Origin: Sphingomonadaceae bacterium
GTDB taxonomy: Bacteria; Pseudomonadota; Alphaproteobacteria; Sphingomonadales; Sphingomonadaceae
Length of the DNA stretch: 36,102 nt
Reading direction: 5' to 3'
NCBI GenBank assembly: GCA_020847445.1
Contig: JADLBY010000190.1
Location: forward strand, 1-36,102
Both the position numbers and the translations under genes were made by a program. This document shows positions 7,505 to 15,184 of this stretch, piece after piece. The notes beneath the pieces were generated by a model that made no database searches, had not been told where the DNA came from, and saw only the letters and a program-made list of their open reading frames with translations. The number at the start of each line of letters is the position of its first letter. Positions within the stretch are counted from its first letter, which is position 1.

Positions 7505-8377
7505 ATGCGCGCCTTTTCCCGCTTTGCCTGTATCGACTGGTCCGGCGCAGTGGGGGAATTTCCGCCCGGGCTGGCGCTGGCCGAAATCGGGCAATCGGAC
7601 CCGCCCCGGCTGATCGGGCCGCAACGGCGATGGTCGCGGCAGGCGATACTGGACTGGTTGCACGATGTGGCGGACGCGCAGGACGACATGCTGATCGGTT
7701 TCGATCTGTCGCTGGGCTTTCCGTTCCTCGACCATGGCTGTTATTTCCCCGGATGGGCCGACAGCCCCGCCGACGCCCGCGCGTTGTGGGCATTGATTGA
7801 CGGTCTTTGCACCGCCGACCGCCATCTGGCCGCAGGCACCTTTCTTGTCCATCCCGAAGCGCGCCGCCATTTCCGCCATGCCGGGGGCGATGTGGGCGAT
7901 CTGTTCGAAGGCGGCATCGGGCGGCTGCGCGTGGTCGAAAGCCACCAGCGCGCCACGAAGCACGCCAATAGCTGGAGTTGCTTCAATCTGGTCGGTGCGG
8001 GCCAGGTGGGCAAAAGTTCGCTGACCGGGATGCGCATGATGCACCGGCTGGGCGGGCGTATCCCGGTCTGGCCGTTCGATCCAGTGCCCGAAAAGGGGCC
8101 GCTCATTATCGAAATCTACACCAGCATGGCCGCGCGTGCCGCAGGCCTGCCCGCCAACACCAGCAAGATCCGCGATGCCGACAGCCTGACCACCGCGCTG
8201 GCGGCCTTTGCCGCGCCCGCCCCCGCCTTGCCGCACCGGCTCGACGACCATGCCACCGACGCGCTCCTTACCGTGGCCTGGCTGCGCGCGGCCAGCCGGG
8301 ATGCCGAACTATGGAACCCCAAACTTCTGACCCCGGACATTGCCCAAAGAGAAGGCTGGACCTTTGGGGTGCGTTGA
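7505..8377 (+). CDS. DUF429-like protein, predicted RNase H-fold
   Basis: 290 residues from ATG 7505. Features matching a DUF429/RNase H-like fold are an N-terminal ACIDWSGAV strand with an early aspartate, then MLIGFDLSLGFPF (the family's D-x-P-x-G-L-P-like strand), FLVHPEARRHF, LIIEIYTSMAARAAG, and a C-terminal HRLDDHATDALLTVAWLR helix with acidic residues. These acidic positions are compatible with a metal-dependent nuclease fold, but no function is proven for this group. The assignment rests on motif order, not on a search. It is a single gene between a terminator and the tRNA-Thr gene. Confidence 0.55.
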   Translation: MRAFSRFACIDWSGAVGEFPPGLALAEIGQSDPPRLIGPQRRWSRQAILDWLHDVADAQDDMLIGFDLSLGFPFLDHGCYFPGWADSPADARALWALIDGLCTADRHLAAGTFLVHPEARRHFRHAGGDVGDLFEGGIGRLRVVESHQRATKHANSWSCFNLVGAGQVGKSSLTGMRMMHRLGGRIPVWPFDPVPEKGPLIIEIYTSMAARAAGLPANTSKIRDADSLTTALAAFAAPAPALPHRLDDHATDALLTVAWLRAASRDAELWNPKLLTPDIAQREGWTFGVR

Positions 8378-8401
8378 CGCTAAAGGGCCAGCCATTGGTG
8401 C

Positions 8402-8477
<76 letters not shown>

Positions 8478-8561
8478 TATTTCCCGGAAACGCCATTCCC
8501 GTTTTTCGCCGCCCCGCCAGCCCGTGGCAAATCTTCTGCTTGTCGGCATCCGCCAACGGGG

Positions 8562-8589
8562 CGGGTTCGAATCCTGTAGCCGGCACCAT
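8562..8589 (+). repeat. Duplicate of the tRNA-Thr 3' end (att-like direct repeat)
   Basis: These 28 bases repeat 8451-8478 exactly: the T-arm, acceptor 3' strand, CCA and one further base. They start 111 bases further on. The rest of the tRNA is not duplicated. A 3'-end copy downstream of an intact tRNA is what integration of a tRNA-targeting element leaves behind; the intervening 83 bases hold no integrase gene. Confidence 0.85.
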
Positions 8590-8723
8590 TTTTCAAGGGT
8601 TTAGCGCCATCTCTAGAATCGCGAGCCGGAAAAATGCGGAACAAAGCGGCATTTCGCGGCACAGTAATGGCACAATTTGCGGCACAGTGATTTTGGAGGA
8701 AACGCCCATATCGACGCAGGCAG

Positions 8724-8800
8724 TGGTGCACCCGACAGGATTCGAACCTGTGGCCCCCAGATTAGGAATCTGATGCTCTATCCTGCTGAGCTACGGGTGC
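8724..8800 (-). tRNA. tRNA-Arg (CCT)
   Basis: A 77-base cloverleaf read on the minus strand: acceptor GCACCCG...CGGGTGC, D-arm with AGCTCAGCAGGATAGAGC, anticodon stem-loop TCAGA-TTCCTAA-TCTGG (anticodon CCT) and T-arm CAGGTTCGAATCCTG. CCA is encoded at 8724-8726. It decodes AGG, a rare arginine codon. Confidence 0.96.
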
Positions 8801-8835
8801 GCCGCCGCAGGCTTTAGCCGCGCTGCGCAGAGGCG

Positions 8836-9318
8836 TCAATTTTTGGCTTCGGGCGGGACAAAGGGCAAGGGCAGCGGTGCGACCGCGATGCCTTCGTCAT
8901 GCAGTTCGCGCGCGTCGTCGATGGTGGTGCTGCCATGGATCGTGCGGTCGGGCGCATCGCCATAATGGATGGCGCGCGCCTCGTCGGCAAAGCGGTCCCC
9001 CACCCAATCGGATTTTTCGAGCATTTTGGACTGCATTTCGGCGATCCGGCCGATCATCTCCACCATCTCTGCGGGCATTTCCGGCATATTTGCCACCGCA
9101 ACCGATTCTTCGCCATCGGCGCTGCGCCGCGCCGTCGAAGCCTGATTGCCCTTGCGGCCGACATTGGGGGCCATCACCGCCTTGTCGACTGCGACATCGC
9201 CGCACACCGGGCACGACAGCAAGCCGCCAAGCTTCTGCTGTTCAAAATCATCCGAACTGCCAAACCAGCCTTCGAAGCGGTGCGCACCCGCCCTGCAAAC
9301 CAGATCGAACGCAATCAT
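8836..9318 (-). CDS. DUF1178 family protein
   Basis: 160 residues. It begins MIAFDLVCRAGAHRFEGWFGSSDDFEQQ and has LLSCPVCG, the two-cysteine knuckle usual in DUF1178 (the first cysteine at position 8 plus the CxxC suggest a small zinc site). The C-terminal part has FADEARAIHYGDAPDRTIHG, also a family hallmark. Function is unknown; it may be a small zinc-ribbon regulator. It is the last gene of the comF-glutaredoxin-DUF1178 run, 4 bases after the glutaredoxin stop, so almost certainly co-transcribed. Confidence 0.88.
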   Translation of the reverse strand: MIAFDLVCRAGAHRFEGWFGSSDDFEQQKLGGLLSCPVCGDVAVDKAVMAPNVGRKGNQASTARRSADGEESVAVANMPEMPAEMVEMIGRIAEMQSKMLEKSDWVGDRFADEARAIHYGDAPDRTIHGSTTIDDARELHDEGIAVAPLPLPFVPPEAKN

Positions 9319-9322
9319 GCGA

Positions 9323-9583
9323 TCAATGGCCTGCCAGCATCAGATCGAGCTTGCCCGCGCTTTCCAGCGCCACCAGATCGTCACAGCCGCCGACATGATA
9401 TCCGTTGATGAAAATCTGCGGCACCGTCGTCCGCCCATTGGCACGCGCCAGCATGTCATCGCGCGCGGCGCCGCCACTGGCATCGCGTTCGGTATAGGCT
9501 ACGCCCTTGGAATCCAGCAGTGCCTTTGCCCGATAGCAGAAGGGGCAGGCAAATTTGGTGAAGATTTCGACATTCGCGCTCAT
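9323..9583 (-). CDS. grxC: Glutaredoxin 3 (GrxC type)
   Basis: 86 residues with a thioredoxin fold. The dithiol active site CPFC (a variant of CPYC) lies in FTKFACPFCYRAKALL near the N-terminus. The cis-proline loop is T-T-V-P-Q-I-F-I-N and the glutathione-binding G-G-C-D-D-L follows. It should reduce glutathione-mixed disulfides in the cytoplasm. ATG 9583 is chosen; a GTG three codons upstream (9592) is also in frame. Neither has a strong ribosome site, which fits coupling to comF, whose stop lies 31 bases upstream. Confidence 0.93.
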   Translation of the reverse strand: MSANVEIFTKFACPFCYRAKALLDSKGVAYTERDASGGAARDDMLARANGRTTVPQIFINGYHVGGCDDLVALESAGKLDLMLAGH

Positions 9584-9614
9584 GGCTGACACATGGGAAG
9601 CTGCCGCCCGCTAG

Positions 9615-10379
9615 TCAAGAGAGGGCATGATCCGGTGACACCTGTTCCAGCGCGTCGGGCAGCACACGTGCCCAGCAGAATATGGTCACGCTCGCTGCAC
9701 CCGCCTTTCGCAGCGTCTTCACACAGGCATCGGCGGTCGCGCCGCTGGTATAAACATCGTCGACCAGGATCAGGGCACGGTTGGCGATCCGGCCGCGCTG
9801 CCGTTCGTTGATGGCAAAGACGCCGCTGACCATCGCCGCCCGTTCCCGCGCCGTCAGCCCACCCAGGGGGCGTGTGCGTCGCGTGCGCAGCAGCATATCC
9901 GGGCAATGGTCGCACCCCGACAGTCTGGCGAGTTCGGCCGCAATCAGCGCGGACTGGTTGTAGCGGCGATACCAAAGCCGGGTCCAGTGCAGCGGAACCG
10001 GCACGATCAGCGCGCCTTGGGGGATCGATCCGATGTGCCGCCGCAGCGTCGCGGCAATCAGCCGCGCAAGGCCGATCTTGCCGCCATGCTTCAGTTTGAG
10101 GGCAATCTCACGCGATATGTCGCCATAGGCAACCGCAGCCTTGATGCCTGCATGGCGCGGCGGCTGGACAAGGCAGGCCGCACATTGCGCAGCATGATCT
10201 GCGGCAAAAGGCAAAGGCAGATCACAGGTCGCGCAACAGGGTTGCGACAGCAGGTGCAGCTGCTGCCAGCAGCCCGGGCAAAACTGGTCCTGCGCGGGGG
10301 TGATCTGGCCGCAACCGGGGCAACGCGGCGGCAGGGCAAAATCGGCAAGGATTTTCAGCGGATAGGTCAACGCCTGCAT
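9615..10379 (-). CDS. comF: ComF family phosphoribosyltransferase-like protein
   Basis: 254 residues. N-terminal zinc-ribbon-like cysteine pairs (PPRCPGCG, FCPGCWQQL, CCATCDLPL, QCAACL) precede a type I phosphoribosyltransferase domain with VPVPLHWTRLWYRRYNQS and the PRPP loop ALILVDDVYTSGATADAC. In Gram-positives ComF serves DNA uptake; in alphaproteobacteria its role is unclear. ATG 10379 is preferred to the frame's 44-codon upstream extension, which would overlap the divergent methyltransferase gene. First gene of the comF-grxC-DUF1178 operon. Confidence 0.92.
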   Translation of the reverse strand: MQALTYPLKILADFALPPRCPGCGQITPAQDQFCPGCWQQLHLLSQPCCATCDLPLPFAADHAAQCAACLVQPPRHAGIKAAVAYGDISREIALKLKHGGKIGLARLIAATLRRHIGSIPQGALIVPVPLHWTRLWYRRYNQSALIAAELARLSGCDHCPDMLLRTRRTRPLGGLTARERAAMVSGVFAINERQRGRIANRALILVDDVYTSGATADACVKTLRKAGAASVTIFCWARVLPDALEQVSPDHALS

Positions 10380-10421
10380 ATCGCCCTTGTCGGATATTAT
10401 TGCACACGGCACAAGCGCGGC

Positions 10422-11249
10422 ATGGACCAACCCTCGCCGCCCGAAATATTCGACCGTCGCCGCCGTCGCGCGCTGCAATTGCGCGCGGCACAGCGGAGCG
10501 TGGCGACACATTTCCTTTGGGCGCTATTGGCCGAGGATATTGCAGACCGGCTGGCCTGCACCACGCGCAATTTCGATAAATGCCTGCTTGTCGGGCCGCT
10601 GGCACCCCAGGCCGCCACGATCGTCGGCACCAAGGCGGCAACCGTGGAAACAATCGCCGTTGCCGACGAGGACCGGCTGAATCCCGAACCCGGCAGTTAC
10701 GACCTGATCATCGCTGCCGGGGCGCTGGACAGCGTCAACGACCTGCCGGGCGCATTGGTGCAGTTTCGCCGCGCGCTTCGCCCCGACGGCCTGTTTCTGG
10801 GCGCGATGTTCGGCGCAGGAACGCTCGCCAGCCTGAAAAAGGCGATGATGGTCGCCGATGGCGCTCGCACGATGCCGCATATCCATCCGCAGGTCGAATT
10901 GCGGGCTGCAGCCGATCTGCTGGCGCGCACCGGCTATGCCATGCAGGTGGCGGACAGGGCCGGGACGGACGTCCGCTATGGCGACTGGCGGACATTGGTC
11001 GCCGACCTGCGCGATGCCGGTGTCGGCAACAGTCTGGCCGGACCGCGAGGCTATATGGGCCGCGCCTATCCGCATCGTCTCGACGCAGCCTGGGCCGTCA
11101 TGCGCGATGGGTCGGGCAAGGTAAGCGAGCGCTTCGAATTCCTGCACCTCAGCGGCTGGGCCCCCGCGCCTGACCAGCCCAAACCGGCGCGCCGGGGCAG
11201 CGCCACCGTCTCTTTGGCGGCGGTGCTCGACAGGTCGGACAGGATTTGA
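10422..11249 (+). CDS. Methyltransferase-like protein (NDUFAF5/BioC-like) with atypical SAM motif
   Basis: 275 residues from ATG 10422. The opening EIFDRRRRRALQLRAA, followed by FLWALLAEDIADRLACTTRNF, is the hallmark of the alphaproteobacterial relatives of the mitochondrial complex I assembly factor NDUFAF5. Later motifs fit class I methyltransferases (YDLIIAAGALDSVNDLPGAL, RRALRPDGLFLGAMFG), and the tail is HLSGWAPAPDQPKPARRGS. Motif I, normally LDLGCGTG, reads CLLVGPLAPQA here, so SAM binding may be weakened or altered. The gene is divergent from comF with only 42 bases between them. It may have no methyltransferase activity; it may be an arginine hydroxylase-like factor, as reported for NDUFAF5. 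That functional link is inference. Confidence 0.75.
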   Translation: MDQPSPPEIFDRRRRRALQLRAAQRSVATHFLWALLAEDIADRLACTTRNFDKCLLVGPLAPQAATIVGTKAATVETIAVADEDRLNPEPGSYDLIIAAGALDSVNDLPGALVQFRRALRPDGLFLGAMFGAGTLASLKKAMMVADGARTMPHIHPQVELRAAADLLARTGYAMQVADRAGTDVRYGDWRTLVADLRDAGVGNSLAGPRGYMGRAYPHRLDAAWAVMRDGSGKVSERFEFLHLSGWAPAPDQPKPARRGSATVSLAAVLDRSDRI

Positions 11250-11325
11250 TCTGCCTGCAAGCACACGTCGCTTCGAAAGCAACGCCATTTTGACGCCTCA
11301 ACGCGGATTTGGACAGATTCTGACC

Positions 11326-11742
11326 CTAATCCTGTAAAATCTTCTCCAGCAAGGCGATCAACGGCAGGTCGGCGGGGGGCATCGGCAGGCTGTGCATCTG
11401 ATCGAGGCCGAACCATCCCAGCTCCTGCCCCTCCAGCGGCTCAGGCAGGCCCGCCCACGCCCGGCAGACATAGAGCAATAGCAGCAGGTCGCGTTCGCCG
11501 ATCGACGCGCTGGCAAAGCAGGCAGGCACAAGATCGGCCGGTTCGGCGACGATGGCCAGTTCTTCGGCAAGCTCGCGCGCCAGCGCCGCCTCGGGCTGCT
11601 CCCCGGCTTCCAGCTTGCCGCCGGGAAACTCCCAAAGCCCAGCCATTTCGCGGCCTTCCGGGCGTTTTTGCAGCAGAATATGGCCGTCGTCGCGAACCAG
11701 CGCGGCGGCCACCACCAGCAATAATGTCGGATTTTTTTTCAA
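11326..11742 (-). CDS. mutT: MutT-type Nudix hydrolase (8-oxo-dGTP diphosphatase)
   Basis: 138 residues, the usual MutT size. The Nudix box runs from GGKLEAGE to RELAEELAI; the glycine near its end is alanine here. LLQKRPEGREMAGLWEFPGG is the typical MutT lead-in. It is expected to hydrolyse oxidised dGTP in the nucleotide pool. The start is TTG 11742, supported by GGAG five bases upstream on the minus strand; no better ATG is available. Divergent from the Flp pilin gene. Confidence 0.9.
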   Translation of the reverse strand: MKKNPTLLLVVAAALVRDDGHILLQKRPEGREMAGLWEFPGGKLEAGEQPEAALARELAEELAIVAEPADLVPACFASASIGERDLLLLLYVCRAWAGLPEPLEGQELGWFGLDQMHSLPMPPADLPLIALLEKILQD

Positions 11743-11808
11743 CTTCGCTCCGCTTGGAAAGATTTTGTTAACGGGTCTGTGAAAAAACAGGGGGGTCGGA
11801 ACCCTGAC

Positions 11809-12003
11809 ATGAAATGGAACCAGATCATGTTGAAGTTTTTTATGGGCATTGTGAAGTGCCAGAATGGGGCGACGGCAGTGGAATATGGACTGATATTGTC
11901 ATTGCTCGTGATTGCCATGATGGCAGCACTGGGAAATGTCGCCGGTTCGACGACCAATATGTGGAACGATGTTTCGAACGATATAACCGAAGCATCGGAT
12001 TGA
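11809..12003 (+). CDS. Flp/Fap-type pilin, copy 1
   Basis: 64 residues: a short basic leader ending in CQNG, then ATAVEYGLILSLLVIAMMAALG, the hydrophobic helix of Flp pilins with the conserved Glu five residues after the cleavage glycine. Prepilin peptidase would release a mature peptide of about 44 residues. The tail is acidic (NDVSNDITEASD). The start could be ATG 11809, ATG 11827 or GTG 11779; 11809 is chosen as a compromise. No tad/cpa secretion genes are in the window, so its secretion system must lie elsewhere. It differs from copy 2 in its leader and tail, so this is not a recent duplication. Confidence 0.85.
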   Translation: MKWNQIMLKFFMGIVKCQNGATAVEYGLILSLLVIAMMAALGNVAGSTTNMWNDVSNDITEASD

Positions 12004-12106
12004 ACGACCACATTAACGAATTGGTAGGAGAGTCGGTTTTATCAGTTCATGGACAGCCAGTTTTCTTGCCGGCTGCCGGGTGAACAAGTTGAACAGGAGA
12101 CCTGAG

Positions 12107-12271
12107 ATGAAAATGATCAAGAAGCTTTTCAAGAACGAAGAAGGTGCAACCGCCATCGAATACGGCCTGATCGCTGCGCTGATCGCCGTTGCTGCTATCG
12201 CAGCCATGTCGAGCCTCGGCAACAATCTGTCGAACACCTTCAACGACGTGAACAACGAACTCGACGGCTAA
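12107..12271 (+). CDS. Flp/Fap-type pilin, copy 2
   Basis: 54 residues with leader MKMIKKLFKNEEG and cleavage before ATAIEYGLIAALIAVAA. The mature pilin would be about 41 residues, ending NDVNNELDG. The ribosome site AGGAGA (12094-12099) is well placed seven bases before ATG 12107. This is the canonical Flp pilin of the pair and is followed by two hairpins, the second a clear terminator; a highly expressed major pilin is likely. Copy 1 lies 103 bases upstream. Confidence 0.93.
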   Translation: MKMIKKLFKNEEGATAIEYGLIAALIAVAAIAAMSSLGNNLSNTFNDVNNELDG

Positions 12272-12281
12272 TCGCCGCGGT

Positions 12282-12359
12282 CGTTGGGTCCGGCAACCGC
12301 CGGGCCAACGTTTGAAGAAATGAGGGCGGGAACCGAAAGGTTTCCGCCCTTTTTCTTTT
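12282..12359 (+). terminator. Tandem hairpins ending the Flp pilin unit
   Basis: A first strong stem-loop spans 12282-12310 (CGTTGG...CCAACG outer stem). A second at 12323-12350 has a 12-bp stem with one G-T pair and a GAAA loop, followed by TTTTCTTTT. The second is a canonical rho-independent terminator; the first may stabilise the pilin mRNA. Confidence 0.85.
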
Positions 12360-12452
12360 AATTTTTCAGTGGCCCATATTAACCAATTGGCAGCCAATCG
12401 CTGCTAGGCCATGCATAGAAGCAGCCAATCTTACCGAGTGCAGCGATACGCC

Positions 12453-12860
12453 ATGAACAAGCCGGTTGAACAAGTGACGATGAACGACGCGCCCGAATCG
12501 CAACGCACGAACGGTCGTAACAGCTTGTTGCTGAAGGCAGTTCTGCGCTTCCCCAACAGCGGACAGGAACGTGAAGTGCGCGTTCGCAACCTTTCGTCGG
12601 GTGGTTTGATGGCTGAGGCCCCGGTTCAGGCGAGTCGCGGCGAAGTCGTTGAAGTGAACCTGAAAAATCTTGGCTGGGTCACCGGCAAGGTCGCCTGGGT
12701 CGCCGAAAGCCGCTTTGGCATCGCCTTTGATTGCCCGGTCGATCCGAAGGCCGCCCGCCAGAATATATCGACGGGCGCGGCCGACGAAAACATGCCGCAT
12801 TATCTGCGCAAGCTGAACAATCAGGCGCAGGCGCCCAAGCCGCCGCTGCGCCGGATCTGA
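12453..12860 (+). CDS. PilZ domain protein (c-di-GMP binding)
   Basis: 135 residues. The N-terminal c-di-GMP loop R-T-N-G-R fits R-x3-R, and the second motif is V-R-N-L-S-S-G-G-L (D/N-x-S-x-x-G). The remaining strands follow (VVEVNLKNLGWVTGKVAWV, RFGIAFDCPVD). It is a stand-alone PilZ receptor, so probably an adaptor acting through protein contact. Placed just after the Flp pilins, it may tune pilus or surface behaviour, but it is separated from them by a terminator. ATG 12453 and ATG 12480 are both possible starts. Its stop lies two bases from the convergent pgl stop. Confidence 0.85.
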   Translation: MNKPVEQVTMNDAPESQRTNGRNSLLLKAVLRFPNSGQEREVRVRNLSSGGLMAEAPVQASRGEVVEVNLKNLGWVTGKVAWVAESRFGIAFDCPVDPKAARQNISTGAADENMPHYLRKLNNQAQAPKPPLRRI

Positions 12861-12862
12861 CC

Positions 12863-13570
12863 CTAGCCGTTCAGGCAGTAGATATCGACCGGAACGGTCA
12901 GCGCATCGATAACGCGGCCGACCGGATAGGCCGATTTCTTCCCATCCTCGATCGCCTGTTCCAGCAGCTGCTGCTTTTCGGCACCGCTGATGACGAACAT
13001 CGTTGTGCGCGCCTCGGCAATCGCCGGTGCGGTCAGGGTAACCCGGTCGACCGGCGCTTCGGGCGGCAAGGGATCGGGACGCACGCCGATGGCACGCACC
13101 GATTTCGCCGGATTCATCGCTTCTTCAAGGTCGGCACCGGGAAAAATCGAGGCTGTATGGCCATCGGCGCCCATGCCGAGCCAGACCAGATCGGGTGGCC
13201 AGTGCAGATCGGCAAGACGCGCATTGGCCGCACCACCCGCCAGCTTGTAATCCGCCGCTTCGCTGTTCAGCGGCAATACGCGCGCACCTTTGGGCAGGAA
13301 AATCTTCGCCAGCATCGCGACATTGGACAGCGGATCGCTGACCGGAACCAGCCGCTCGTCGGTCGGGATGATCGTCACGCCTTTCCAGCGCAGCGGCGCT
13401 TCCGCCAGTTTTTCGAGGATCGGTCGGGGCGTGCTGCCGCCGGGAAAGGCGACCAGCGCCTGCCCGCGCGCATCGAGCGCGCTTTCGATGATGAAGGTCA
13501 CGTCACCGACGACGCCCTCGACAAATTCTTCGGCCGAATCAAATTCCCACCACTCGATTTCTTCGGCCAT
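12863..13570 (-). CDS. pgl: 6-phosphogluconolactonase
   Basis: 235 residues of the DevB/Pgl (SugarP isomerase-like) family. Signature stretches are ALVAFPGGSTPRPILEKL, IIPTDERLVP and W-L-G-M-G-A-D-G-H-T-A-S-I-F-P-G, which holds the active-site histidine. It hydrolyses 6-phosphogluconolactone, linking Zwf to Edd. It is the last gene of the minus-strand Entner-Doudoroff operon, 18 bases after eda, with a purine-rich ribosome site. Confidence 0.94.
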   Translation of the reverse strand: MAEEIEWWEFDSAEEFVEGVVGDVTFIIESALDARGQALVAFPGGSTPRPILEKLAEAPLRWKGVTIIPTDERLVPVSDPLSNVAMLAKIFLPKGARVLPLNSEAADYKLAGGAANARLADLHWPPDLVWLGMGADGHTASIFPGADLEEAMNPAKSVRAIGVRPDPLPPEAPVDRVTLTAPAIAEARTTMFVISGAEKQQLLEQAIEDGKKSAYPVGRVIDALTVPVDIYCLNG

Positions 13571-13588
13571 GTCGCCTTTTCCCCAGAA

Positions 13589-14203
13589 TTATGGCGCGAG
13601 CGCTGAAGCCGCGCGTGCCGCAGCCTCTATCGCCGCGACGTCCGGCGTTCCTTTAGCAACAAGCCAGCTTCCGCCAACACATAAAATCTCGGGCACCGCC
13701 AGCCAGTCGGCGGCGCTATCCTGCCGGATGCCGCCGGTGGGGCAGAATTTGCACTGGCCAAAGGGGCCGATCAGCGATTTCAGCGCGGGCAAGCCGCCAT
13801 TGGCCTCTGCCGGGAAGAATTTGAAATGCGTCAGGCCGAGGTCGAGCCCGCGCATGATATCACCGGCATTGGCCACGCCGGGCAGGAAGGGGATTCCCTT
13901 TTCCACTGCCGCCGCGCCCAGCCGGTCGGTCAGCCCCGGCGAAACGATGAATTCGCTGCCCGCCGCAATCGCGCTTTCCAACCCGGCAATGTCGACCACC
14001 GTTCCCGCGCCGACAATCGCGCCCGGAACCTTCTTCATCTCGCGGATCGCATCGAGCCCGGCTGCGGTGCGCAACGTCACTTCAAGCACACGCAGCCCGC
14101 CCGCGACCAGCGCTTCGGCAATGGGCCGGGCATGGGCGACATCGTCGATCACCAGCACGGGGATGACGGGCGCGGTGCGCATGATGGTTTCGATTGCTTT
14201 CAT
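13589..14203 (-). CDS. eda: KHG/KDPG aldolase
   Basis: 204 residues, standard length. It cleaves 2-keto-3-deoxy-6-phosphogluconate to pyruvate and glyceraldehyde 3-phosphate. Class I aldolase residues are visible: the glutamate in VLEVTLRT, the Schiff-base lysine in THFKFFPAEA, and the phosphate-binding CPTGGI. It starts at ATG 14203, six bases after AAGGA, nine bases downstream of the glk stop. Confidence 0.95.
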   Translation of the reverse strand: MKAIETIMRTAPVIPVLVIDDVAHARPIAEALVAGGLRVLEVTLRTAAGLDAIREMKKVPGAIVGAGTVVDIAGLESAIAAGSEFIVSPGLTDRLGAAAVEKGIPFLPGVANAGDIMRGLDLGLTHFKFFPAEANGGLPALKSLIGPFGQCKFCPTGGIRQDSAADWLAVPEILCVGGSWLVAKGTPDVAAIEAAARAASALAP

Positions 14204-14212
14204 TGGGTGTCC

Positions 14213-15184
14213 TTATCCATGCTGGCGGGCAAAGGCCGCCGCCGCGCCGAACAGCCCCGGCTGCGGGTGGGTGATCAGCTTGACCGGCAGCCCGGCCATC
14301 AGGCCTTCAAAGCGCCCCTTGGCGCGGAAGCGTTCGGCAAAGCCCGAACGCAGCAGCGTATCCTTGATCCGCAGGCCAAGCCCGCCTGCGATCACGACCC
14401 CGGCAAAGCCGCCCTGCGCAAGCGCGATATCGCCTGCAACGCTGCCGAGCGAAAGGCAGAAGCGGTCGACCGCCGCGGCGGCCAGGCTGTCTTCGCCCGA
14501 GGTGCCGAGCGCCCATAATGCCTTGTCGTCGAGCTGCTGGATCGCGCGCCCCTCGATACTGGCGAGCGTTTCGTAAATCTCGACCAGCCCCGGCCCCGAA
14601 ACCACGCGTTCGGCCGACACACGGCGATGGCGTTTGCGCAGCCGCGCCAGGATCGCATCCTCGATCGCGTCGAGCGGGGCGAAATCGATATGTCCGCCCT
14701 CGGTCGCCTGCACATGATAGCCCGAATCGACCCGCAACACATGCGCCACGCCAAGCCCGGTGCCGGGGCCGATGATGCTCACCGTTCCGGTTTCGGCCAA
14801 AGGCGCGTCGGGCCCGCACAGATGCACGAAATGTTCGGCCCCCGCCTGCGCCACCGCATGCCCGACCGCCTCGAAATCGTTGACCAGCGTATAGGCATCG
14901 ACCTTCAGCTTTTCGCCGATCAGCGCCGGGCGGATGATCCACGGATTGTTGGTGAACTTGATCACCTCGGCATTGATCGGCCCGGCAATCGCGATCGCCA
15001 CCGCCTGCGGGATCGGCGCGTCGAGCATCGCGTCAAACGCCTCCCACGCGGTCTGGAAAGAGGCATGTTCGGCGGTTTTCATCGTCACCGGTTCGCCCAG
15101 CGACACCACCTTGCCGCCTGCCACCGTGGCCAGGGCAAAGCGCGCATGGGTGCCGCCGATATCGACCGTTACAATCGACCTCAC
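14213..15184 (-). CDS. glk: Glucokinase
   Basis: 323 residues of the proteobacterial Glk family (PF02685 type). Phosphate-1 motif [11 protein letters not shown] lies at the N-terminus, with [12 protein letters not shown] and [11 protein letters not shown] further on, and [12 protein letters not shown] near the end. The start is GTG 15184, whose last two bases form the edd stop (GTGA), so translation is coupled to edd. Longer in-frame starts up to 15316 would sit inside edd and are rejected. Presence of a kinase in this operon implies that free cytoplasmic glucose is the entry substrate, as in Zymomonas. Confidence 0.94.
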   Translation of the reverse strand: MRSIVTVDIGGTHARFALATVAGGKVVSLGEPVTMKTAEHASFQTAWEAFDAMLDAPIPQAVAIAIAGPINAEVIKFTNNPWIIRPALIGEKLKVDAYTLVNDFEAVGHAVAQAGAEHFVHLCGPDAPLAETGTVSIIGPGTGLGVAHVLRVDSGYHVQATEGGHIDFAPLDAIEDAILARLRKRHRRVSAERVVSGPGLVEIYETLASIEGRAIQQLDDKALWALGTSGEDSLAAAAVDRFCLSLGSVAGDIALAQGGFAGVVIAGGLGLRIKDTLLRSGFAERFRAKGRFEGLMAGLPVKLITHPQPGLFGAAAAFARQHG

